Source: Bacteroidia bacterium
Lineage (GTDB): Bacteria; Bacteroidota; Bacteroidia; Flavobacteriales_E; Vicingaceae
Assembly (NCBI GenBank): GCA_030433355.1
Contig: JAUIMG010000002.1
Span: 124,001-188,000 of the forward strand
Reading direction: 5' to 3'
DNA length: 64,000 nt
Positions 7,465 to 15,673 of the stretch are shown piece by piece. The translations under genes were made by a program, and so were the position numbers. The notes under the pieces were generated by a model. That model was not told the origin of the DNA. It saw nothing but the letters and a program-made list of their open reading frames with translations, and did not search any database. The first letter of the stretch is position 1. Each line of letters starts with the position of its first letter.

Positions 7465-9546
7465 ATGCTTAAGTTGAAATCTCAAAGTAGCTGGATTTAT
7501 ACTTGCTTTTTTTTACTTGTATTAATAAGTTTATACTTCCACCAAGACTCCATTCGGGAGTTGCCTAATTATATTCACGGAAGGGCTCAATCAGATCGTT
7601 TTGCATTAGCTTTGAATTACTTTCATAATGGGTTTGATTTGTTTAAATCAGAAACCTATTTGTTCAATGTTGAATTTCCCAATAATTTTAAAGTTCCTAA
7701 GGAGAACACAATAGTCTCTGTCGATCTTCCGATTCATGAGTATATCATAGCCATTATAATGAAACTTATTGGCTCTAAATCTCCTTTTGTATTTAGGCTG
7801 TATATGTTTATTTATAGCTTAATCGGGATCTGGTTTCTTTTGCAGATAGGTAAAATTTTAAAACTAAATAGAGGAATGCTTTTAGTGGTGCCTTTTATTG
7901 TAATAAGCTCTCCAGTTTTTATTTATTATCAAGATAATTTTCTTCCTTCAATTACTTCTTTTTCGAATACAATTATTGGGGTGTTTTTTTATTTGAAGTA
8001 CATTCAATCTAAAAGAAAACGTCATTATGCTATAGGGCTTCTTTTTTTAATGTTGGCAGCTATCAGCAGGACTATCTATGTAATTCCAATGCTAACTATC
8101 ATAGGAGCCGAATGCCTTTTTGAAATCATTAATTGGTATCAGAAAAGGGGCTTAATGCAAATTAAGAATGTTGTTTATCTATCTTTAATATCTATTATTT
8201 TTCTTCTACCGATTCTCCTTCAGTATCTATATAATAACAACTACATGAGATATGAATATGGCTCTGTTTTTTTATACTATCTGGTACCAGCAAATAATCT
8301 CGAAGAATTGTTGATTATAATTCAAAAATCAGTTTCTAGATGGATTTTTGACTATTTAACACCGTTCCAATATGGGTTTATTTTTATTGTATTTGTGCAA
8401 ATTCTGTTAATCTGTAGAAAGGAGAAAGTAAAATGGGATAAAATTTCTTCTAAGTTGCTTTTCATAACACTGGTTAGCCTTTTGGGTTATTTATTGTTTT
8501 TCATTGCTATGGCAACAAAGTTTCCTTTTCATGATTATTATTTCTTAGATACTTTTTTTATACCACTACTAATTGGGCTCTACTTATTCACCTATTTAGT
8601 GAAGGTTAATTCTAAAAAATACTCTCCATTAATCGGAGTAGCTTTAATAGTATTTTTTATTCCATCCTTAATTTTTGCTAATGCAAACTTTAAAGACAGA
8701 AGAAAAAATAAAAGTTGGGACTATATTCCAGAAACTATAGAAAACTTTCGAGGCGTAGACAAAATTATGGAAGAGCTGAAAATTTCGACTAATTCAAAGT
8801 TTTTGGTAGTTGGTCCTTATGCTCCTAATCTTCCTTTATTGATGATGGATAGAAAAGGTTATGCGGTTATGCATAAATCAAAAGAGGATATGCTAAATGC
8901 ATTAGAGTGGAATGCTGATTATGTAGTTCTGCAGAACAATCTCTACCTAGATAATTTTTATACGCATTTCCCTGATTTTATTAGCTATTTGGAAAAGATA
9001 TATGACAATGGGAGGATAACTATTGCAAAGAAAAGATGGATGCCTAAAGAGACTTCTTTAGAGGAATTTTTTAATATACAAAAGGGAGATCTGAAAGAAA
9101 GGATTGTGCTTGATTTTGATACGCCGCAAAGCGGTAAGTGGAAAAATTTAACCAAGCAAAATGATTCTACACTTTCTAATTCGAGTTTTGGGTTAATAAG
9201 TAAAAAGAAAAAGTTTGGTTTAAGTTATAAAACTTCAGATATTCATTTCTTACGCTCCACAAAAACTAAATTAGAGGTAGAAGCTGAGCTACTTTTTAAA
9301 GAAAGACCAAGAGTTTCAAAAATGGTAGTAGCTGTAAAAAATTCTGAAAAAAATATATTTTACAAATCATTTGACCTCAATTCAATTCTAGATAGTGCAA
9401 ATAATAACAATTGGCAAAATATAAAAGTAGATATGTCTCTTCCTAAAATACAAGATAATAGCAGTGAGTTCTCTTTTTACTTTTGGAACTTGAATGAGGA
9501 GTTCTATGTAGATAACATAGAGATTTCATTTTACTCTGAAAAATAA
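7465..9546 (+). CDS. GT-C-like membrane glycosyltransferase with C-terminal soluble domain
   Basis: 693 residues. About ten to twelve TM helices span residues ~10-410. The first periplasmic loop (NYIHGRAQSDRFALALNYFHNGFDL and later STVDLPIHEY-like SVDLPIHEYIIAII) resembles ArnT/GT39-type polyprenyl-phosphate sugar transferases, and a later HDYYFLDTFFIP loop also fits. Residues ~530-693 form a soluble region predicted from its alternating pattern to be a beta-sandwich. It ends FYVDNIEISFY, similar to carbohydrate-binding domains. The gene starts 12 bases after the phosphorylase and so belongs to the same operon. Whether it acts on arsenosugars, on glycans or on lipids cannot be told. Its 3' end overlaps the convergent GH113-like gene by 16 bases. 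Confidence 0.7.
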   Translation: MLKLKSQSSWIYTCFFLLVLISLYFHQDSIRELPNYIHGRAQSDRFALALNYFHNGFDLFKSETYLFNVEFPNNFKVPKENTIVSVDLPIHEYIIAIIMKLIGSKSPFVFRLYMFIYSLIGIWFLLQIGKILKLNRGMLLVVPFIVISSPVFIYYQDNFLPSITSFSNTIIGVFFYLKYIQSKRKRHYAIGLLFLMLAAISRTIYVIPMLTIIGAECLFEIINWYQKRGLMQIKNVVYLSLISIIFLLPILLQYLYNNNYMRYEYGSVFLYYLVPANNLEELLIIIQKSVSRWIFDYLTPFQYGFIFIVFVQILLICRKEKVKWDKISSKLLFITLVSLLGYLLFFIAMATKFPFHDYYFLDTFFIPLLIGLYLFTYLVKVNSKKYSPLIGVALIVFFIPSLIFANANFKDRRKNKSWDYIPETIENFRGVDKIMEELKISTNSKFLVVGPYAPNLPLLMMDRKGYAVMHKSKEDMLNALEWNADYVVLQNNLYLDNFYTHFPDFISYLEKIYDNGRITIAKKRWMPKETSLEEFFNIQKGDLKERIVLDFDTPQSGKWKNLTKQNDSTLSNSSFGLISKKKKFGLSYKTSDIHFLRSTKTKLEVEAELLFKERPRVSKMVVAVKNSEKNIFYKSFDLNSILDSANNNNWQNIKVDMSLPKIQDNSSEFSFYFWNLNEEFYVDNIEISFYSEK

Positions 9547-10544
9547 TAGTGGCGGATAGTTCTTTCTGAGTCTTTATTTTGAGGGGTATAACCATTATCG
9601 TTAAAACCACCACTACTTTGATTGTGAAACCACTTCCATAGAAATCCACCTGCAACATTCTCTTCTTTCCAAAAGCACTCAAAGAAACCTTTTAAGCAAT
9701 TAGTTTGTGCCTTTTCATTGATATAATCAGACTTACTACTCTCCCATGGCTTCATTCCAGAGAAATCTATACTTCTGTAACCGTACTCAGTAAATATAAC
9801 TTGTTTGTTTAATGAATCAGAAATGGAATTAATGATTGTTTTAATTGGAATAAGGCTTGCTTCTACTGAATCTGCTGAAGGAGTTTTCTTATTTGAAACG
9901 GGGAAATAGGCATTAATGCCTATGTAATCTAATACATTCCAAAATGGGGTGTCTTCAAATTCATCCCAGTTAGAGGCATAGGTAATTTTACCCGAATATA
10001 TATTCTTTACTTTGTTAATGAGATTTATCCAGAAAGGTTCTCTTTTTTCAATAAAATTCTCCCATTCGGTTCCAATACAGAATAACTCAATGCCATGTTT
10101 TTCAGCCAAGTCGGCATAGTGAAGAATGTATTCTTGATAAGAGTTTTCAAAATTTATCCAATATTCTTCATTTTGAAAGTTAAGCTGCCCTGTGTATGAG
10201 CCTCCTTGTATCCAAATATGTGGTTTAAGCATTATTTTATAAGCGCTATCTTGAGCCATCTTAATTAGACTTTCAATTCCATCACTTTTTTCGCCCCACC
10301 ATTGCCATTCTTGATTGTAAATAATTGTATTTGAGTTATTCTTAATAAAGCCATAGGGCATAAAGCACAACCAATTGGCATTGATGGTTTTTTTTGGTAA
10401 AGTAATAAGTTCAGGGTCAATTTTTTTTGATGGAGAAACAAAGCTTGCACCATTTATTTTTTGGATTTGTTGCCCTTCTTTAAAGGCAGAGCAACTGATA
10501 AATAGAAAAGAAAAACATAAAAAAAAGTAATAATTGTACTTCAT
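9531..10544 (-). CDS. putative GH113-like glycoside hydrolase lipoprotein
   Basis: 337 residues. The lipoprotein signal ends LFISC with the acylated Cys at 18. The remainder reads as a TIM barrel of the GH113 (beta-mannanase-like) clan. The motif FCIGTEWE (candidate acid/base E160) ends a strand 4-like segment, and VIFTEYGYR (candidate nucleophile E253) a strand 7-like segment. IMLKPHIWI and NAYFPV are further strand-end motifs, and GGFLWKWF lies near the C-terminus. It is likely tethered to the outer membrane and may cleave mannans or related glycans; the exact substrate is not readable. The ATG lies only eight bases downstream of the tRNA-Arg 3' end, so it is probably translated from a processed transcript. 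No SusC/D pair is nearby. Confidence 0.75.
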   Translation of the reverse strand: MKYNYYFFLCFSFLFISCSAFKEGQQIQKINGASFVSPSKKIDPELITLPKKTINANWLCFMPYGFIKNNSNTIIYNQEWQWWGEKSDGIESLIKMAQDSAYKIMLKPHIWIQGGSYTGQLNFQNEEYWINFENSYQEYILHYADLAEKHGIELFCIGTEWENFIEKREPFWINLINKVKNIYSGKITYASNWDEFEDTPFWNVLDYIGINAYFPVSNKKTPSADSVEASLIPIKTIINSISDSLNKQVIFTEYGYRSIDFSGMKPWESSKSDYINEKAQTNCLKGFFECFWKEENVAGGFLWKWFHNQSSGGFNDNGYTPQNKDSERTIRHYYFSE

Positions 10545-10552
10545 TTACAATG

Positions 10553-10624
10553 TGGCTCCACCAGGACTCGAACCTGGATCTAAAGTTTAGGAAACTTTTA
10601 TTCTATCCCTTGAACTATGGAGCC
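10553..10624 (-). tRNA. tRNA-Arg (anticodon CCT)
   Basis: Read on the minus strand: acceptor GGCTCCA (10624-10618) pairs with TGGAGCC (10560-10554), and the T arm is CCAGG-TTCGAGT-CCTGG. The anticodon stem AAAGT/ACTTT encloses TTCCTAA, giving anticodon CCT, which reads AGG. Discriminator A at 10553; CCA not encoded. The gene sits between two protein genes on the same strand with an eight-base gap on each side. Confidence 0.95.
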
Positions 10625-10632
10625 CAATAGGG

Positions 10633-11088
10633 TTAAAATGTAACTTGTATTTCATCTTGAACGATAAAAGCTGAAGGAAACTCCACTTTTAAAATCTCTA
10701 AATACTTAATGGCAGTAAGTCTATCTCTAAAATTACCTGCTCTTAGCTTGAAGTTTGGCTGTTTATAGATAATTACAGACGATAGCTCATCAGGGTACTT
10801 ATTGTTTAATTCAGATTTTATCTTAGTTGCTTCTAGTTTTGATTTGCCTGAATATAGTTGAACCTTATAACCTAAGCTTTTGTTGTTATCGTTGTACATC
10901 GTAATAAGGTGCTGAACTTTGTCTTCAATCACAAGATTTATTTTGCCTTCTAAGAGTTCGGTTTTCATTTCTATACCTTCGAAAGTTAAATTCTCATTTG
11001 GCATATAATCTAACGAAGATGAATCTACTTGAGCACTAGCTTTTAGAATCATTATCATTAGAAATAATATGGCGCTTAAATTTTTCAT
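10633..11088 (-). CDS. small secreted SPOR-domain protein
   Basis: 151 residues. A signal peptide ends ILKASA. A C-terminal SPOR domain (residues ~75-150) starts LGYKVQLYSGKSKLEATKIK and contains FKLRAGNFRDRLTAIKYL, the usual beta-alpha-beta repeat that binds denuded peptidoglycan glycans. It probably localises to the periplasm and septum. The intervening segment 30-70 is unassigned. A perfect -7 promoter element lies eight bases before the ATG, so the mRNA may be almost leaderless. tRNA-Arg and the GH113-like gene follow in the same direction and are probably co-transcribed. Confidence 0.85.
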   Translation of the reverse strand: MKNLSAILFLMIMILKASAQVDSSSLDYMPNENLTFEGIEMKTELLEGKINLVIEDKVQHLITMYNDNNKSLGYKVQLYSGKSKLEATKIKSELNNKYPDELSSVIIYKQPNFKLRAGNFRDRLTAIKYLEILKVEFPSAFIVQDEIQVTF

Positions 11089-11095
11089 TCCAGAG

Positions 11096-11103
11096 CAAAG
11101 ATA
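11096..11103 (-). promoter_or_regulatory. -7 element (TATCTTTG) of the SPOR-tRNA-Arg unit
   Basis: Exact TAnnTTTG match on the minus strand, ending seven bases before the ATG codon at 11088. A start about four bases after the box gives a leader of roughly four bases. No -33 TTTG is seen at 19-21 bases. Confidence 0.5.
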
Positions 11104-11204
11104 GATAAGAAGAACTTAATCAGCACCTTATTTAGACTCATTCTAAATTAATACTCTTTCTACGAATTTTATCTCAATAGTCTCGCAAGATTGCTTGTTG
11201 TGAT

Positions 11205-11212
11205 TAAATTTG
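11205..11212 (+). promoter_or_regulatory. -7 element (TAAATTTG) upstream of the act-cox operon
   Basis: Exact TAnnTTTG match 62 bases before the actA ATG; the predicted start is near 11216 with a leader of about 59 bases. It is the only good candidate in the 186-base gap 11089-11274. No consensus -33 box is seen, so confidence is moderate. Confidence 0.5.
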
Positions 11213-11274
11213 CAAACGGCAAAAAAATCTGTAGTAATATTGTCCAAACTATTTAATGGCCTAACTGATTAATT

Positions 11275-12540
11275 ATGAATTTGATATCGTTGAGAACGCC
11301 AGCCAAAACGCTTTTCACAATCCTTGCAGTAGTTGTATTTTCTATTGTTTCTTCATTTGATTTGCAAGCGCAAGAAGATGGAGAAAAATTATTTAAGAGT
11401 TATTGTGCTTCTTGTCATAGCGCAGGGAATAACGCCCTTGTTGGTCCTGGTTTAGCAGGTGTTTATGATAAGTACGAGAGGGAGTGGCTGTATAGCTGGA
11501 TTAAAAACTCCCAAGCATTAATTGCTTCTGGTGACGAGCAAGCTGTTGCTGTTTATGAGCAGTACAATAAGGTTTTAATGCCTAATCAACCTGTTAATAA
11601 TGAGCAGATTGATGCTATTCTTACTTACATTAAAGAATATAATGAAGCTGCGCCAGCTGCTGAGGTGGCTTCAACTGATGCCGCAGAAGTTGTTGAAGAA
11701 GGTGAGGCTGAAACTTCCCCATATTTTATCGCTGCAATTGTTATAGCTCTTTTAATGGTTGTTGTCATTTTGAGAAAAGTGCAACATTTGATGAAGGTAG
11801 TTGAGGCCAGAATTAAGGAGGAGGATATTCCTGAAGAATTGACTTTAGGTCAAGCTATTGGTAGAACAATTCAGTCAAATAAAACAATATTTGCCCTAAT
11901 GGGAATCGTAGTACTTTGTTTGTTTGCTAAATCTGGATGGGATGCTGCTTTTGGAATAGGTGTTTATGAAGGGTATGAGCCTGAGCAACCAATTAAGTTT
12001 TCTCATGAACTACATGCAGGCACAAATGGCATTGATTGTAATTATTGCCATAATAGTGCAAGCTACAGTAAGTCTGCTGGAATTCCTTCTGCTAACTTAT
12101 GCATGAATTGTCATACTTATATTCAAGAAGGCCCTCAATATGGTAAAGAAGAAATCTCTAAGATTTACGCTGCATTAGACTTTGATCCTGTTACTAAAAC
12201 TTATGGTCCAAATCAAAAGCCTATTAAATGGGTTAAGGTTCACAATTTGCCTGATCACGCTTACTTCAATCACTCACAGCACGTAACTGTTGGGAAAATT
12301 GCATGTCAGACTTGTCATGGTCCAGTTGAAACCTACACGGTAGGCAAGCAATATGCCCCTTTAACAATGGGTTGGTGTATTAATTGTCATAGAGAAACTA
12401 AAGTACAAATGGACGGAAATGGTTATTATGATGAAATTCATGAAAGATTGCCTGAGAGTTTGAAGAAACAATATCTGGAAGACGGAACAATTACCGTTTC
12501 TGAGTTAGGTGGGATTGAGTGTGCCAAGTGTCACTATTAA
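11275..12540 (+). CDS. actA: alternative complex III subunit ActA, multiheme cytochrome c with extra N-terminal monoheme domain
   Basis: 421 residues. A signal peptide is followed by a class I-like monoheme cytochrome c module (CASCH at 44-48, candidate axial M102). A TM helix (~144-166), a short cytoplasmic stretch and a second TM (~204-222) lead into a periplasmic pentaheme domain with CNYCH, CMNCH, CQTCH, CINCH and CAKCH. That makes six heme c sites. ActA is the pentaheme electron-transfer subunit of alternative complex III, which oxidises quinol and reduces a cytochrome c or the terminal oxidase directly. It heads a seven-gap operon (27, 13, 11, 16, 17, 10 and 20 bases) ending with coxA. 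Identification is secure from context and heme count. Confidence 0.95.
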   Translation: MNLISLRTPAKTLFTILAVVVFSIVSSFDLQAQEDGEKLFKSYCASCHSAGNNALVGPGLAGVYDKYEREWLYSWIKNSQALIASGDEQAVAVYEQYNKVLMPNQPVNNEQIDAILTYIKEYNEAAPAAEVASTDAAEVVEEGEAETSPYFIAAIVIALLMVVVILRKVQHLMKVVEARIKEEDIPEELTLGQAIGRTIQSNKTIFALMGIVVLCLFAKSGWDAAFGIGVYEGYEPEQPIKFSHELHAGTNGIDCNYCHNSASYSKSAGIPSANLCMNCHTYIQEGPQYGKEEISKIYAALDFDPVTKTYGPNQKPIKWVKVHNLPDHAYFNHSQHVTVGKIACQTCHGPVETYTVGKQYAPLTMGWCINCHRETKVQMDGNGYYDEIHERLPESLKKQYLEDGTITVSELGGIECAKCHY

Positions 12541-12567
12541 TTTTTAACAAGAAGTAGCTTTAAGCAT

Positions 12568-15500
12568 ATGTCAAATAATAAGAAATATTGGAAAGGAGTT
12601 GAAGAGTTAAATGATACTCCCGATTTTCAGCTTAAAAAGAACAATGAGTTTAATGAATATCTTCCTGCTGAAGATTTCTTGGGGGATGAAGGCTTGCTTT
12701 CAAATTCCAATACAAGTAGAAGGGACTTTTTAAAATACTTAGGATTTGGAGTAACTGCTGCATCTTTGGCAGCGTGTGAAACGCCTGTAAATAAAGTTAT
12801 ACCTTACGTTGTAAAGACTGACAAGACAAATCCTGGAGTTGCTAATTATTTTGCAACTCATTATTACGATGGATTTGATTATTGTGATATTGTTGTTAAA
12901 ACAAGAGAAGGAAGGCCTATAAAAATTGAAGGCAATAAGAAATCTCCTTATACGCAAGGGGCTATTAATGCCAGAGTTAACTCTTCTGTTCTTTCTCTTT
13001 ATGATGAGAAAAGGTTTAAAGCACCACAAATTGATGGTGAAGAAGTAAGTTGGTCTAAATTTAACGGAGAATTAAAAGGGAAGCTTACTGAAGCTATTAC
13101 CAATGGAGGTAAGGTTAGATTTTTAACTAATTCTATTACTAGTCCTTCAACCTTAAGAATGGTTGCAGACTTAGTAGCTGCTCACCCTGAAGCTGATATA
13201 AAGCATGTAAATTATGATGCAGTTTCTTTTAGTTCTATTTTAGAAGCAAACGAATCTTCATTTGGTAAAAGAGCGATCCCGTCTTTTCAAATGCATAAAG
13301 CAAAAGTAATTGTTGGTATTGGCGCTGATTTTTTAAATAATTATCCATCTTCTTTGGAACTTACTAAGCAATACGCATTAGGAAGAAATCCTGAAAATAA
13401 ATGGATGTCAAAGCATTATCAAGTAGAAAGTTCCCTTTCGCTTACTGGTTCTAATGCAGATTCAAGAATTCCGGTAAAACCATCAGAGCAGTCTAAAGTA
13501 GTTCTTGCGTTATATAATAATGTTGCTTCTATGACAGGAGGTGAAACTTTAAGTAAGGTTTCTACACCTTTTGATGAAAGGGTTAAGAAAATTGCAGCTG
13601 ATTTAGTTAAGAATGCAGGAGAATCACTTGTTCTTTCAGGTTCAACAGATGTAAATACTCAAATATTAATTAATGCAATTAATAATCAATTGGGTAATTA
13701 TGGTAAGACTTTAGATATAAACGTTACTGATAATACAAAAAAAGCTGTCGATTCGGAAGTTATCTCATTAATTAAAGAGATGAAAACTGGTAGTGTAGAT
13801 TTTTTAGTCATTTCTGATGTAAATCCTTCATACAGCCTGCCTTCTGAATTAAGTTTTGATGAAGCTTTAGCAAAGGTGAAAACAGCTGTAGTTTTTGCTT
13901 CAAGACCAAATGCAACAACAGCAAGTACAAAATATATAGCTGCAGCTCCTCATTATTTGGAGTCATGGAATGATGCGAATCCAAAAACAGGACATTACAG
14001 CATTATGCAGCCAACAATAACTCCTCTATTTGATACGATGCAATTCCAAGATTGTATTTTGAATTGGATGGGTTCAGATTTGAGTTATTACAAATACATA
14101 AAACAAACTTGGGAAAAAACTGCTTTCGGCATGCAAACTAAAAGTAGCATGTTTGAGGATTTCTGGAATAATTGTTTGCACGAAGGATATTTTAGACCAT
14201 CTATTTCTAACGAATCAGTGGTGACTACTTTCAATGGAGATTTAAATGCTGCAGCTTCGGCAGCAGCAAAGACGAATTCTGGCGAGTGGGAACTAGAATT
14301 TTATACAAAGGTTGGTATTGGTGATGGAAGTCAATCTCACAACCCATGGTTGCAAGAATTGCCTGATCCTATCTCAAAAATGACTTGGGATAATTATGTA
14401 GCAATGAATCCTTCAGACGCAAGAGAACAAGGATTTGCAACTGAATATGGAGAGCAGAAAAATGCCGATACTATTAATATTACAATAAATGGTGTTGAGT
14501 ATAAAGAAGTACCTGTCATTGCTCAACCAGGACAAGCCAAAGGAGCCTTAAGTGTTGCTTTAGGATATGGTCAAACAATAGGTAAACAAAATGAGATTAT
14601 AGGATTCAACTTTTATTCAGCAATGAATGGAATGAATGCATCTACATCTTCAGTTTCTTTTGAAGCAACAGGAAACGATTACCAAGTTGCAACTACTCAA
14701 ACTCATCAAACTGTAATGGGGAGAGATTCTGTGGTAAGAGAATCTGATTGGAATACCTTTAAAAATGGTTCAAAGGATGACTTTAATCCTGCTCATATGC
14801 TTGCTACGCATGAGGGTCCAATGAATGTTAATGATGTGGATTTATGGGCTAGTCATCCTGTAGCTGCAGCCGGTCATCACTGGGGTATGAGTATTGATCT
14901 TAATTCTTGTATAGGTTGTGGTTCATGTGTTACTTCTTGTAATTCTGAAAACAATGTACCAGTTGTAGGTAAAGACGAAGTAAGAAGGTCAAGAGAAATG
15001 CATTGGATTAGAATCGATAGATACTTTAGCAGTGCGGAAGAGAAATTAGACGAGAGTGATAGAAGTTATGGAGCAATGGAATTGCCTGAGGATAATCCAA
15101 TGGTTGTTCATCAACCAATGATGTGTCAGCATTGTAATCATGCACCTTGTGAAACTGTTTGTCCTGTAGCTGCAACTACACATAGTAATGAAGGCTTAAA
15201 TCAGATGACTTATAATCGTTGTATTGGAACAAGATATTGTGCAAACAACTGTCCTTATAAAGTAAGAAGATTTAACTGGTTTAGTTATCAAAATTATGAT
15301 AAGTTCGCCGACTTAAATCCTGCACAAGATGATTTAGGCAGAATGGTTCTAAATCCAGATGTTACAGTAAGAGCAAGAGGTGTTATGGAGAAATGTAGCA
15401 TGTGTGTACAAAGAATTCAAACAGGAAAATTGGATGCTAAGAAAGAAGGAAGGTCTGTTATAGACGGAGAGATTGAAACGGCATGTTCTTCTGCTTGTCC

Positions 15501-15660
15501 TACAAATGCAATTACATTTGGAGATTTGAATGATAAATCAAGCAAAGTATTAGAGAGATCTAAAAATGATAGAGCATATAGAGTGATTGAAGAGGTTGGT
15601 ACACAAGCAAATGTTTACTATCAGATAAAAGTTAGAAATACAGAAAATAATTTAGCATAA
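12568..15660 (+). CDS. actB: alternative complex III subunit ActB, MopB-like domain fused to iron-sulfur domain
   Basis: 1030 residues. The N-terminal twin-arginine signal (SRRDFLKYLGFG, R51/R52) leads to a lipobox LAAC with Cys 70, implying Tat export of a folded lipoprotein. Residues ~75-740 are the molybdopterin-oxidoreductase-like domain, which in this complex carries no molybdenum. The C-terminal ~250 residues form a ferredoxin-like domain with four cysteine groups: CIGCGSCVTSC, CQHCNHAPCETVC, CIGTRYCANNC and CSMCVQRI with CSSACPTNAI. These hold [Fe-S] clusters passing electrons from quinol towards ActA. The N-terminal ~45 residues before the Tat motif are unusually long but typical of this subunit. 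Confidence 0.95.
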   Translation: MSNNKKYWKGVEELNDTPDFQLKKNNEFNEYLPAEDFLGDEGLLSNSNTSRRDFLKYLGFGVTAASLAACETPVNKVIPYVVKTDKTNPGVANYFATHYYDGFDYCDIVVKTREGRPIKIEGNKKSPYTQGAINARVNSSVLSLYDEKRFKAPQIDGEEVSWSKFNGELKGKLTEAITNGGKVRFLTNSITSPSTLRMVADLVAAHPEADIKHVNYDAVSFSSILEANESSFGKRAIPSFQMHKAKVIVGIGADFLNNYPSSLELTKQYALGRNPENKWMSKHYQVESSLSLTGSNADSRIPVKPSEQSKVVLALYNNVASMTGGETLSKVSTPFDERVKKIAADLVKNAGESLVLSGSTDVNTQILINAINNQLGNYGKTLDINVTDNTKKAVDSEVISLIKEMKTGSVDFLVISDVNPSYSLPSELSFDEALAKVKTAVVFASRPNATTASTKYIAAAPHYLESWNDANPKTGHYSIMQPTITPLFDTMQFQDCILNWMGSDLSYYKYIKQTWEKTAFGMQTKSSMFEDFWNNCLHEGYFRPSISNESVVTTFNGDLNAAASAAAKTNSGEWELEFYTKVGIGDGSQSHNPWLQELPDPISKMTWDNYVAMNPSDAREQGFATEYGEQKNADTINITINGVEYKEVPVIAQPGQAKGALSVALGYGQTIGKQNEIIGFNFYSAMNGMNASTSSVSFEATGNDYQVATTQTHQTVMGRDSVVRESDWNTFKNGSKDDFNPAHMLATHEGPMNVNDVDLWASHPVAAAGHHWGMSIDLNSCIGCGSCVTSCNSENNVPVVGKDEVRRSREMHWIRIDRYFSSAEEKLDESDRSYGAMELPEDNPMVVHQPMMCQHCNHAPCETVCPVAATTHSNEGLNQMTYNRCIGTRYCANNCPYKVRRFNWFSYQNYDKFADLNPAQDDLGRMVLNPDVTVRARGVMEKCSMCVQRIQTGKLDAKKEGRSVIDGEIETACSSACPTNAITFGDLNDKSSKVLERSKNDRAYRVIEEVGTQANVYYQIKVRNTENNLA

Positions 15661-15673
15661 AACAAATAACTGT

